Below the pieces are notes generated by a model that saw nothing but the letters and a program-made list of their open reading frames with translations, made no database searches and was not told the origin of the DNA. DNA of 64,000 nucleotides from Trichloromonas sp034006665 (GTDB lineage Bacteria; Desulfobacterota; Desulfuromonadia; Desulfuromonadales; Trichloromonadaceae), in contig NZ_JAVESI010000002.1 in assembly GCF_034006665.1 (NCBI RefSeq), forward strand, positions 1 through 64,000, written 5' to 3'. Numbering within the stretch: the first letter of the stretch is position 1; each line of letters starts with the position of its first letter. The position numbers and the translations under genes were made by a program. Below, in pieces: positions 50,225-59,300 of this stretch.

Positions 50225-50225
50225 G

Positions 50226-51446
50226 CTAGTCCTCGCGCAACGCTTCGACGGGTTTGAGGCGTGCCGCCCGGCGGGCGGGAAAGTAGCCGGCGGCCAGCGC
50301 CACCAGGAGCAGGGCGGTGGCCGGAATCAGCAGGTTTTTGCCGTCGAGCGCGGCGCTCAGGCGTGGCGCCAGGGTGCCGCCGGCGTAGGTCACCGCCGAC
50401 AGGTAGGGACTGAGATCAATCCCTATTCGTTGCATGTAGAGGGTCATGACGATTCCCGCCGCGACCCCGAGAATCAGGGAGATGAGGGCGAGGATCAGGG
50501 TTTCCAGAAGAACCAGGAGGCGTACCTGCCGGGGTTGCATGCCCAGGGCCATGAGGATGCCGAACTCGCGGGATCGCTCCAGCACCGACATGAAGATGGT
50601 GTTGAGGATCCCCAGTCCCGTCGCGGCATAGAGAATCGTCACCAGGATCAGTCGGGAGACGTCGTAGCTGGCGATGACTTCCTGCATTTCCGGCAACAGT
50701 TGGCCCCAGGTGCGTGTTTCCAGGTCGGCGGGCAGACCGGCTTTTAGGCTCGCGGCCTGTTCGGCAGCGGCCATCGGCTCGTCGATGGTCAGGGCCAGTT
50801 CGTGGATCTTTCCGGGCAGGACGAGGAGTCGTTGCAGCCAGGGGAGTTGCACCAGCACCAAGGCGTTGTCCCGGTTGCCGGCGCCGGTTTCGAAGATGCC
50901 GCTGACGGTGATCAGGTCATTGCCGAGGGAGCCGTCGGCGGCCTGGGTGAGAAAGACCAGATCATCCCCCGGGACGACGCCGAGCTTTTTCGCCAGCCCC
51001 GAGCCGATGAGGGCGGCGGCCTCAGTCCGTTCCGGATAGTGTCCGGCGATGAGCTGCTGGGCGAAGCTGGTGACTTCCGTTTCCCGCTCGGGGTCGATGC
51101 CGAGAAGTTCGGCAGGGCGGGTGGCGTCGCCGTGGGCGAGGAGACCAAAAGCGCGCAGCCGGGGGGAGGCACCGCGCACTCCGGGGTAAGAGCGCAATTC
51201 GTCGATCAGGGTCGGGTCGGCGACGAAATGGGCAAACATGTTCCGGTCATCCTGATAACCGGGCCGGGAAATGACCAGATGCCCGTGATACTGCTCGGTG
51301 ACCGAGGCGAGCATGTCGGCGAACATGCCGGAAAAGACCCCGAGAGCCAGGATCAGCAGGGCCGAGGAGACGACCATGGCGGACAGGGTCAGGAGGGTGC
51401 GGCGGCTGTTGCGCCAGAGATTGCGGAAGGCCAGCCGCAGCAGCAT
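50226..51446 (-). CDS. FtsX-like ABC permease (LolC/E-MacB type), subunit 1
   Basis: A 406-residue permease with the same topology as its neighbour: LAFRNLWRNSRRTLLTL, first helix (VVSSALLILALGVFSG), a periplasmic domain, and three C-terminal helices including LVLLETLILALISLILGV. The two permeases probably form a heterodimer like LolCE. ATG 51446 lies 1 bp beyond the LolA-like stop; a longer frame to 51509 only overlaps that gene. Confidence 0.85.
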   Translation of the reverse strand: MLLRLAFRNLWRNSRRTLLTLSAMVVSSALLILALGVFSGMFADMLASVTEQYHGHLVISRPGYQDDRNMFAHFVADPTLIDELRSYPGVRGASPRLRAFGLLAHGDATRPAELLGIDPERETEVTSFAQQLIAGHYPERTEAAALIGSGLAKKLGVVPGDDLVFLTQAADGSLGNDLITVSGIFETGAGNRDNALVLVQLPWLQRLLVLPGKIHELALTIDEPMAAAEQAASLKAGLPADLETRTWGQLLPEMQEVIASYDVSRLILVTILYAATGLGILNTIFMSVLERSREFGILMALGMQPRQVRLLVLLETLILALISLILGVAAGIVMTLYMQRIGIDLSPYLSAVTYAGGTLAPRLSAALDGKNLLIPATALLLVALAAGYFPARRAARLKPVEALRED

Positions 51447-51447
51447 G

Positions 51448-52182
51448 TCAGCGGGCCTTGAGGGTGCGCAGGGAGAAGAAGTCCTCGCCGAGGGCCAGGT
51501 CGAAAGCAATGTCGTGGTAACGCATGACGGTTCGCTCCGCCGGCTTGTCGAGAGGGCGCACGGTCATGCGCGCGGGGAGGGTGCGCCCGCCGATCTCCCG
51601 CACCTCGTCGAAAATGATCTCCCGCACCGGTTTCTGGGCCTCATCGTAGTAATCGATCCGTACCGGGAGTTTCCGGGTCTTTTCGATTTCGTAGACCAGC
51701 TTGCCCCAGACCACCGCCGCTTCCGGTTTGGGCAGGCATTCGATGCGCCAGCTGGTCGCCGTCTCCTCCAGCAACGCGAAGGTGTAATCCTCATCCACCT
51801 GGCTGCCCTTGACCAGATCGTCGTTGGTGATATGGCTCCCCATCCACGCGCCGCCCATCATCGACGGCGGAATTTTGATGACGCGGTCGACCTTGGGCAG
51901 GTAGTTCCACACCTCCTTGCGCACCTTGAGGGTAGCGACCCCCTTTTCCTTAGGCGGTTCGAGGATGCGGGTGAGAAAATGCTCGCGACCCAGGGACCAG
52001 GATTCCATCTCCAGGGTTCGCCGCCAGTTGTCGGTGGCGACCTCCATGGAGACGCGGGCTTGGGCCGAGCTGCCGCGATACTGGGTTTCCACCTGGCGGA
52101 TCAGTTCTCGCATATCGAGGGCCGAAGCGCAGGAGGCAAGGCCGAGGCAAAACAGCACAACGATGGTGATTGCGTAGGGCAT
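51448..52182 (-). CDS. Outer membrane lipoprotein-sorting protein, LolA-like
   Basis: A 244-residue exported protein with an N-terminal signal (ITIVVLFCLGLASCASA); LASC could be a lipobox. The rest resembles LolA-like lipoprotein-sorting proteins often encoded beside RND or MacB-type exporters: LEMESWSLGREHFLTRI, KEVWNYLPKVDRVIKIPPSM and MRYHDIAFD. It is the first gene of the five-gene operon and likely carries a lipid or lipoprotein cargo across the periplasm. Confidence 0.75.
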   Translation of the reverse strand: MPYAITIVVLFCLGLASCASALDMRELIRQVETQYRGSSAQARVSMEVATDNWRRTLEMESWSLGREHFLTRILEPPKEKGVATLKVRKEVWNYLPKVDRVIKIPPSMMGGAWMGSHITNDDLVKGSQVDEDYTFALLEETATSWRIECLPKPEAAVVWGKLVYEIEKTRKLPVRIDYYDEAQKPVREIIFDEVREIGGRTLPARMTVRPLDKPAERTVMRYHDIAFDLALGEDFFSLRTLKAR

Positions 52183-52223
52183 GGACGCAGCCTTTCGAAA
52201 ACGAAAAAAACGACTTGAAACTC

Positions 52224-52229
52224 ATTATA
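52224..52229 (-). promoter_or_regulatory. Candidate -10 box of the Lol-like operon
   Basis: A perfect TATAAT on the minus strand about 42 bp before the LolA-like ATG. The -35 is poor, so confidence is low. The rest of 52183-52445 holds only the terminator listed next. Confidence 0.35.
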
Positions 52230-52396
52230 CCGTCGATTTTCGATTTCCACAGCGGCGGGTTTTTAATCCTCATTGCCCGCTTCGGCCATAATTGTGCTAT
52301 AAGGAATGCGGCTTGCCTGTGGCTGATGGAGTTTCGTCGGGGCTGGGTGCGGTACCGTCCGGATGCTTGAGCGGGGAAGGGGTGGAGTGCGGAATC

Positions 52397-52432
52397 AAAG
52401 AAAAGGGCCGGATCGCGCGGGATCCGGCCCTT
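52397..52432 (-). terminator. Terminator after the small helical protein gene
   Basis: AAGGGCCGGATC (52403-52414) with GATCCGGCCCTT (52421-52432), followed on the minus strand by TTTTC. It lies 14 bp after the stop at 52446. Confidence 0.75.
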
Positions 52433-52445
52433 GTAGGGGGGTGGT

Positions 52446-52751
52446 TCAGCAGGGGTTGTTGGACAGCAGCTGAAAGGCGATGTCCTCGGCCCAGTCGTCC
52501 AAGGCCATCTTCGCCGGCGGCGCAAGAGGCTCGGCCCCGGGGGCGTGGTCCCGCAGCCAGACGTTGAGGGCTTCCAGCGCCCGGGCAATGCGCTCCTCAT
52601 TCGGTTCCGCCGCCCGCTGCGGGGAGGCCCAGGAAAAGGGCTGAATGCTGGCGAAGCAGGCATCGAAAAACTCATCGAGCAACGCGTTCCCGTGGGGATC
52701 GTCCTTGACCCGGCGGGCCATTTCCATCAGCGGCCAATGTTTGCAGCCCAT
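52446..52751 (-). CDS. Hypothetical small helical protein
   Basis: A 101-residue soluble protein with no recognised family. It is helical in look (MEMARRVKDDPHGNALLDEFFDACF; ALEALNVWLRDH) and ends with NNPC. It has its own terminator and is divergent from the S24 repressor gene, sharing a 155-bp intergenic region with a palindrome, so it may be a target of that repressor. Confidence 0.55.
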   Translation of the reverse strand: MGCKHWPLMEMARRVKDDPHGNALLDEFFDACFASIQPFSWASPQRAAEPNEERIARALEALNVWLRDHAPGAEPLAPPAKMALDDWAEDIAFQLLSNNPC

Positions 52752-52841
52752 GGCAAACTCCTTTATGTATTTCTGAGAAATATTCTTCTTGCGGCTTCTG
52801 GTGTCTGGTGTTAAGTTTCTATTTTCATGATTGAATTCTCC

Positions 52842-52860
52842 ACGAAAAAGGTTTTTTCGT
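52842..52860. promoter_or_regulatory. Palindrome between the divergent small gene and S24 repressor
   Basis: ACGAAAAA (52842-52849), three bases, TTTTTCGT (52853-52860): a perfect 8-bp inverted repeat. A candidate operator for the XRE/S24 repressor. Confidence 0.45.
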
Positions 52861-52906
52861 CAAGGATAAAAAATCTCAAAAAAATATTATATCTCTTGGT
52901 GATATT

Positions 52907-53548
52907 TTGTTTTCCTATGCCTTTGCCACGTCGGATATCGGATCCCGCATTCGCGGTCTGCGCCAATCCCTGGGTCAGACGCAGAAAGAGTTCGCCGCCG
53001 CTCTGGGGATCGTCCAAGGCTTTCTCAGCGCCGTGGAGAGCGGCAAGAAGACCCCCTCCGACACCCTGCTGATCGCTTTGTGCCAGATGCACGGCATCCG
53101 CCGCGAATGGCTTGAAACCGGAGAGGGGCAAATGTTCGCCGCCGGGACGGCCCGCGGTGCTGAGGCCGGCTCGGAAAGTCTCGGAATCCCCCTGCTGAAA
53201 CGGATTTCTCCCAACTTTCCCGAAGTCGATCCGGCAGAGATCGAAGACTATTTGCGTCTGCCCGATCTGCCGCCTGGCTGTTATGCCCTGCGCTTCGAAG
53301 GGGACTTCATGGCACCGACCATCAGCGACGGTGATCTGGTCATCTTCGAGTCCGGGCGTCGCGGCGAAAACAAGGATATCGTTTTGGTCACCAACCGCTG
53401 GGGGGAGGTGATTCTCCGCCGCCTGCGCCTGCGCGGCGATGAGGTTTATCTGGCGGCGGAAAACGCCTCCTATGTCCCTTTTCGCCCCGATCCCGAGACG
53501 CGCATTCTCGGTCGGGTGACGGCGATCTGGCGCAAGGTGAAAATTTAA
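52907..53548 (+). CDS. XRE-S24 repressor-like protein lacking the catalytic dyad
   Basis: A 213-residue protein with an N-terminal XRE helix-turn-helix (RIRGLRQSLGQTQKEFAAAL; FLSAVESGKKTPSDTLL) and a C-terminal S24/LexA-like fold (GCYALRFEGDFMAPTISDGD). In LexA-type proteases the motif is GDSM; here Phe134 replaces the serine, and Arg171/172 sits where the catalytic Lys is expected. It should therefore bind DNA but not self-cleave. Start is uncertain: TTG at 52907 is the best in-frame choice but has no clear ribosome site. Confidence 0.7.
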   Translation: MFSYAFATSDIGSRIRGLRQSLGQTQKEFAAALGIVQGFLSAVESGKKTPSDTLLIALCQMHGIRREWLETGEGQMFAAGTARGAEAGSESLGIPLLKRISPNFPEVDPAEIEDYLRLPDLPPGCYALRFEGDFMAPTISDGDLVIFESGRRGENKDIVLVTNRWGEVILRRLRLRGDEVYLAAENASYVPFRPDPETRILGRVTAIWRKVKI

Positions 53549-53659
53549 GTCTCACGTTTTAGGTCTATGATTCAAGTTCCCGAATAATCAGGGTTTTATC
53601 GACGGTTTCCGAAGTGAGAAAAGAGCTTTTTCAGTCGTGTATTTCAGGAGATTGACCGG

Positions 53660-55357
53660 ATGAACAAGATTGAGCTGCCGGCGGAAAAACGGGTCGGTCA
53701 TCTGAAGCTGTTGCGCGAACCGCGCCGTATCAGCCCCAAGGAATTCAACGCCCTCTCCCGGAGAGAACGGCTGGATATCATTCGCCGCGAGCACGGGCGA
53801 AAAAAATACAACCTGCTCATCGAGGCCGATGACGCCGAGGCCTTGGTGCAACGCATGGCCGCCCAAGAGGTCTATCTGCTGATCAAGGAGCTGGGGCACG
53901 AGGACTCTGTCGACCTGATACCGATGGTGGACGCCGATCAGCTCACCACCTTCCTCGATCTCGATTGCTGGCGGGGGGATGTCTTCGACGGTGCCGTCGC
54001 CTTGCAGTGGCTGGCTCTGCTGTTGGAGGCGGGAGACGATCAAGTAGTGCGGGCCTTTCGCCAACTCGACTTCGAGTTGCTGGTGCTGATGATCAAGAAG
54101 CAGGTCAACGTCCTGCGCGGCCCTGAGGATATCGACGACGAGGATGTGCGCATCGAGGCGGTACACCGCGACGGCGGTTACGAAATCGAATACCGGGACG
54201 GTGAGAACGCCAAACTGGTCGGCGCGATCCTCGACATCCTCTTTCGCGCCGACAGCGATTTTTATCAGCATCTGCTCGAATCGGTGCGCTGGGAACAGGA
54301 TTCGCTTCTCGAAGAGGAGGTTTACGCCCTGCGTCGGGGGCGGTTGCTCGACTGCGGCTTCCCCGATCCTTTCGAGGCGTTGGCCGTGCTTGTCCCCCTC
54401 GACCCCGCGCGTTTCGATCCTGCAATCTATCGGAAAAGCGCTCTTGCCCCCGGCGAGAATGTCGAGCCTCCCGGTTTCTATCTCACCCCGGCCCGGCCCC
54501 GGGATTTGCTTGCCGAGGTGCTTACCGGCGGCATTCGCGAAGAGGTGGCCTGGGAGCTGACCTATCTGGTCAACAAGGTGTTGACCGCCGAACGGGTTGA
54601 CGTCGGCGATCTCATCCAGGTTCAGGCCGTGACCGAAGAGGTCTACCGTTATCTGAACCTGGCTTTGGAAGAACTGGCGGACGGCGAGGTCGGTAGGGGT
54701 ATCTCGATTTTCGACGAGATCTATCTCGAAATTCTCTACCGGGTCGGTTTCAGCCTCACCCTGCGTCTTGGGCAGCGGGCGAAAAGCGTACGGCAATCGC
54801 CTGTCGGTCCCTACCTTGACGGCCCCTTCCGCGCTCTGGTCGAGGCTCTGCTGCGGAAGAAACCCCGTTTCTTCGAAGGCATTCTCCAGACAGACCGGGG
54901 CGGCGAGCGGCCTTTCGCCACCCGTGGCGAACTGCTTCTGGCTGAGGAATGGCTCGACCGGCTCGAAACCCGAATGCGCCTCTTCGACGGCCGTCTCGGT
55001 TTCGAACTTCCGGCTTCCGAAAACCTCGACCTCGCCGGGTGTCACCCCGATCATGTGGACGATCTCGCCCTTTCCGATTTCTTTCTCACCGCCTTGGCCA
55101 ACCGTCTGCTCGGTCGCCCCTTTGTCCCCGCGCCCATCCCCCGGAGTGATCTGGCCGAACTGCACGGTCGGGTTTGCCGCGCGGGCAAGCTCGATGTTTC
55201 CTTGCGGGAAGAAACCTTGCATTTTCTGGAAGGGCTTGAGGTCGGTGCCGGGGAATTCGGCGTTTACTGTCTCGATCTCTGGGAGGAGGAATTCTGCCGA
55301 CTCAAGGTTGCGGATCTCGACCCCCGTTACGGCTGCGGTCTGATCGTCAAGGATTGA
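53660..55357 (+). CDS. DUF6178-like protein
   Basis: A 565-residue soluble helical protein. The N-terminal 150 residues show helical repeats (ADDAEALVQRMAAQEVYLLIK; DLIPMVDADQLTTFLDLD) reminiscent of the MgtE N-terminal superhelix. The length and overall look match DUF6178, found in Geobacter-type bacteria. Function unknown. AGGAG precedes the ATG. The msrA gene follows after 11 bp, so both may share an operon. Confidence 0.55.
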   Translation: MNKIELPAEKRVGHLKLLREPRRISPKEFNALSRRERLDIIRREHGRKKYNLLIEADDAEALVQRMAAQEVYLLIKELGHEDSVDLIPMVDADQLTTFLDLDCWRGDVFDGAVALQWLALLLEAGDDQVVRAFRQLDFELLVLMIKKQVNVLRGPEDIDDEDVRIEAVHRDGGYEIEYRDGENAKLVGAILDILFRADSDFYQHLLESVRWEQDSLLEEEVYALRRGRLLDCGFPDPFEALAVLVPLDPARFDPAIYRKSALAPGENVEPPGFYLTPARPRDLLAEVLTGGIREEVAWELTYLVNKVLTAERVDVGDLIQVQAVTEEVYRYLNLALEELADGEVGRGISIFDEIYLEILYRVGFSLTLRLGQRAKSVRQSPVGPYLDGPFRALVEALLRKKPRFFEGILQTDRGGERPFATRGELLLAEEWLDRLETRMRLFDGRLGFELPASENLDLAGCHPDHVDDLALSDFFLTALANRLLGRPFVPAPIPRSDLAELHGRVCRAGKLDVSLREETLHFLEGLEVGAGEFGVYCLDLWEEEFCRLKVADLDPRYGCGLIVKD

Positions 55358-55368
55358 GGGAGGTGGGA

Positions 55369-55992
55369 ATGCGTTTTTTACTCTTTTTGCTGCTGCTGTT
55401 CGCCGCGCCCGTGCCGGGCCTGACTCTGGACAAGGAGGAACCGATGTCGAACTCGGATGTCAAACCTGCGACCGCGACCTTCGCCGGAGGCTGTTTCTGG
55501 TGCATGGAGCCGCCCTTCGCACAACTCGACGGGGTGCTCTCCGTGACCCCCGGCTACACCGGCGGTCGTCAGGAAGACCCCAGCTACGAAGATGTCGCCC
55601 GAGGCTTTACCGATCACCGCGAGTCGGTGCGCATTCGCTTTGACCCCGCGCGCATCGGCTACGGTGAACTGCTGGAGGTCTTCTGGCGCAACATCGACCC
55701 CACCGACCCCGAGGGCCAGTTTGCCGACCAGGGAGAACACTACCGCACCGCCATCTTCTATCACGACGACAGCCAGCGCGAACTGGCCGAAGCCTCGAAA
55801 AAGCAGATGGAGGGTTCGGGCCGCTTCGACGGCCCCATCGTCACCGACATCCTTCCCGCCACGACCTTTTATCCCGCCGAGGAGTATCATCAGCAGTATT
55901 ACAAGAAGAACCCCCAGCGCTACAAGATGTACCGGCGGGGTTCCGGCCGGGAACGCTATCTGGAGCGGATGTGGCTTGATGAGGGGAAGTAG
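55369..55992 (+). CDS. msrA: Peptide-methionine (S)-S-oxide reductase MsrA, exported
   Basis: Repairs oxidised methionine in proteins. The 207-residue protein has a signal peptide (FLLFLLLLFAAPVPG), then the MsrA active site FAGGCFWCMEPPF (catalytic Cys42), GYTGG, and DPTDPEGQFADQGEHYRTAIFY. The signal peptide indicates a periplasmic or membrane-anchored enzyme. The ATG at 55369 has GGGAGG at good spacing. Confidence 0.92.
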   Translation: MRFLLFLLLLFAAPVPGLTLDKEEPMSNSDVKPATATFAGGCFWCMEPPFAQLDGVLSVTPGYTGGRQEDPSYEDVARGFTDHRESVRIRFDPARIGYGELLEVFWRNIDPTDPEGQFADQGEHYRTAIFYHDDSQRELAEASKKQMEGSGRFDGPIVTDILPATTFYPAEEYHQQYYKKNPQRYKMYRRGSGRERYLERMWLDEGK

Positions 55993-56023
55993 CGGGAAGC
56001 GGGCGATGTTTCGGATATGTGTC

Positions 56024-56055
56024 TTGACATGATCTGTCAAAACAATTATGGTCAA
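56024..56055 (+). promoter_or_regulatory. Leaderless promoter and controller boxes of the RM locus
   Basis: Consensus TTGACA (56024-56029), 17-bp spacer, TATGGT (56047-56052). The ATG at 56059 is 7 bp after the -10, so the transcript probably starts at or next to the ATG. TTGACA and TGTCAA (56035-56040) form an inverted repeat with a 5-bp spacer, and GTCAAAAC occurs twice (56036-56043 and 56051-56058). These are likely binding boxes of the controller. Confidence 0.6.
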
Positions 56056-56058
56056 AAC

Positions 56059-56370
56059 ATGCCGTCTTTCGCCAAAACCATTCGCGACCTGCGTCTGAAG
56101 CAGAATGTTCCCCTTCGCGTGGTCGCCGCTGCAGTAGAGATCGATTCCACCCTCTTGAGTCGCCTGGAACTGGGCGAACGTTTTCCCACCGACGACCAGA
56201 TCAAACGCTTCGCCGACTATTTCCAACTCCCTCTTCGTGAATTGACCGCGCAGGTTATCGCCGACCGGATTATCGCTTCCTACGGTGCCGAGGAGGTGAC
56301 CGTCCGGGCGGCGGAAATGGTGCGGGAACGATTGAGCCGGTACGATAATGAAAAGGATCATAACGCATGA
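56059..56370 (+). CDS. XRE controller protein of the restriction-modification locus
   Basis: A 103-residue HTH protein: FAKTIRDLRLKQNVPLRVVA, SRLELGERFPTDDQIKRF, typical XRE. It overlaps the RM gene by 4 bp (ATGA) and sits in the place of the C protein of controller-regulated RM systems, which delay restriction until methylation is established. The longer frame to 56017 starts before the predicted promoter -10, so ATG 56059 is preferred. Confidence 0.72.
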   Translation: MPSFAKTIRDLRLKQNVPLRVVAAAVEIDSTLLSRLELGERFPTDDQIKRFADYFQLPLRELTAQVIADRIIASYGAEEVTVRAAEMVRERLSRYDNEKDHNA

Positions 56371-59300
56371 GCGATACGGCCATCGCCAAACCTCTGCGGG
56401 TTTACCTGGACAGTGTCGCCCAGGCTCTGGGGGCCGGCAACGCCACCGAACATACCCATCGCCCGGCCTTGAAGATTCTGCTTGAGTCGCATCAGTTCGG
56501 GACGACCGCCACCAATGAGCCGAAAAGGATCGCCTGCGGCGCTCCGGATTTCGTCATTGTTCACGGCGCGGTGCCGTTGGGGTACGTTGAAGCCAAGGAT
56601 GTCGGCGTTTCGCTGAACGACGTCGAGAAATCCGCCCAGCTCAAACGTTATCGCGCCAGCCTGGGCAATCTGATTCTGACCGATTATCTGGAATTTCGTT
56701 GGTATGTGGACGGTGAACGGCGAATGGTCGCCCGGGTCGCCGATCTGACGGAAAAATTCGGGCGTCCGACGTTGAAACCGACCCGTTCCGGCGCCGCCGA
56801 TCTGCAAGCGTTGCTCGTGGCTTTTTTCTCCCGGCAGGCAACGGTGATCGCTGCATCGAAGGAACTGGCCCTGCGCATGGCGGCCATGGCCCGCCTCATC
56901 CGCGATACCATCGCCGCCGCCTTCGCGGCCGAAGGGGATGTCGGCGGCTCATTGCACGGCCAACTCGAAGGCTTCCGACGCGTCCTGATCCACGATCTGA
57001 CGCCGGAACACTTCGCCGACATGTACGCCCAGACCATCTGCTACGGTCTTTTCGCGGCCCGGTGCAACCATCGTTCGGCCGAGCCCTTTTCCCGAATGAA
57101 CGCCCTATTCGACCTGCCCCGCACCAATCCCTTTCTGCGGCGCATGTTTAACCAGATCGCCGGAGCCGATCTCGACGAGCGCATCGCCTGGGCCGTGGAC
57201 GATCTTGCTGGGCTGCTGGCCCGGGCCGACATGGAGGCGATTCTCGCCGATTTCGGCAAGCGCACCCGCCGCGAAGATCCGGTGGTGCACTTCTATGAAT
57301 CGTTCCTGGCGGCTTACGATCCCAAATTGCGGGAGTCGCGAGGCGTTTATTACACCCCTGAGCCGGTGGTTTCCTATATCGTCCGCTCTGTCGATTTGCT
57401 GCTCAAGAAGGATTTTCGGCTGAGGGCCGGCTTGGCCTCTTCGTCGACGGTTCCCAATCCGGCGGGCAAGGGCACCCTGCACAAGGTGCAGATCCTCGAT
57501 CCGGCCGCCGGGACCGGCACCTTTCTCCATGGCGTGGTCGATCATATCCACCTGTGTTTTACCGGTCGCCAGGGGATGTGGCCCGGCTACGTGGTTCAGC
57601 ACTTGCTCCCCCGACTCCATGGCTTCGAACTCCTCATGGCTCCCTATGCCGTGGCCCACATGAAGCTGGGCCTGTTGCTCGCCGAAACGGGCTACGACTT
57701 TCAGTCCGACGAGCGGCTACGGATCTACCTGACCAATACCCTGGAAGAGGCCCACGAAATGTCGGGCTTGCCGCTCTTCACCCAGTGGATCGCCGACGAG
57801 GCCGGCGCCGCCGGTACGGTCAAGAAAGATGCGCCGGTGATGGTGGTGCTGGGCAACCCTCCTTACTCGAACTTCGGCATGATGAACAAGGGGGAATGGA
57901 TTCTTGGGCAGTTGCAGGAGTACAAGCGTGGGCTGAAAGAGAAAAAGCTCAACCTCGACGATGACTTCATCAAGTTCATCCGTTTCGGCCAGTGGCGGAT
58001 CGAGCAGACCGGCTACGGCATTTTGGCCTTCATCACCAACCACACTTGGCTGGACGGCCTGACTCACCGCCGCATGCGCCAAAGCCTGATGGAGACCTTC
58101 GACGATATCTACGTCCTCGACCTGCACGGCAACAGCAAAAAGAAAGAAGTCGCCCCCGATGGCGGCAAGGACGAGAATGTCTTCGACATCCAGCAGGGGG
58201 TGGCGATCAGCATTTTTGTGAAGCGCAACGTGACAGGGAAGGGGGAGTCGCGTCCTTGTACCGTTCGCCATGCCGAGCTGTGGGGCAGGCGCGGAGACAA
58301 GTACGAACAACTCGGCGAACTGGACAGCCAAACCACTCCCTGGCAAGAGCTGAAGCCGCTCGCGCCGCACTATTTTTTCGTCCCCAAGCGGTTCGATTCG
58401 GTGGAATATGAGAAATGGTGGTCGCTGAAGGATATTTTTCAGGTTTGTGGTTCGGGGGTGAAGACCGATCGGGACGAGTTGTTCATCGATCTTGACCGAC
58501 ACACGCTGGAACAGAGGATTCAGGATTTTCTGGGACCGAAAGGGCTGGAGCCGGCTTTTCGGGAACGTTACCGGGTTGAAGACTCTTCCAGCTACGATCT
58601 TTTGGCCCGACGCGGCAAAGCCTCTTACCACGGCGACAGGATACAGCCATTTTTATACCGGCCTTTTGATCTCCGCTGGCTCTATTACAGCCCCGGCCTG
58701 ACCAGCCGCCCGGCGTGGGAGGTGATGCGGCACATGCGGGACAGGGAAAACCTTGGTTTACTGGTGTCTCGACAGGTTGTTAATGAGTTTCGACATGTAT
58801 TTGTGGGCAATGGATTGCCCAATATCAATGCCATAGATACCGCCGGTCGCTTCGGAAGTGGACCCTTCATCCCCCTCTACCTCTATCCCGAAACCGAAGA
58901 AGATCGCCTTTTGTTGGCGGTGATGGAGCCTCCCACCCCTTACGGCCGCCGGTCCAACCTCAATCCAAACTTCACCCGGGCCTGTTCACGCCGCCTGGGG
59001 CTGCGCTTCTGCGGTGACGGGAAGGGCGACCTCGCCGCCACTTGGGGGCCGGAGGATCTGTTTCATTATCTCTATGCCGTTTTTCACTCCCCCGCTTACC
59101 GCGACCGTTACGCCGAATTTCTCAAGATCGATTTCCCGCGCCTGCCACTGACCGAAAATAGTGAGCTTTTCCGGAAGCTTTGCGCTGTCGGGGAACGTCT
59201 GGTGGCGTTGCATCTGCTGAATACCCATGTTGACCTTATCACCGGTTTCCCAGAAGTGGGGGATGATGTGGTCGAAAACGTTCGCTTCGAGAAGAACCGG

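Noticed and set aside
53588..55222. Long open frame antisense to the DUF6178-like gene
   Set aside because: Shadow frame in high-GC DNA without motifs; the plus-strand gene has a good ribosome site and operon context.
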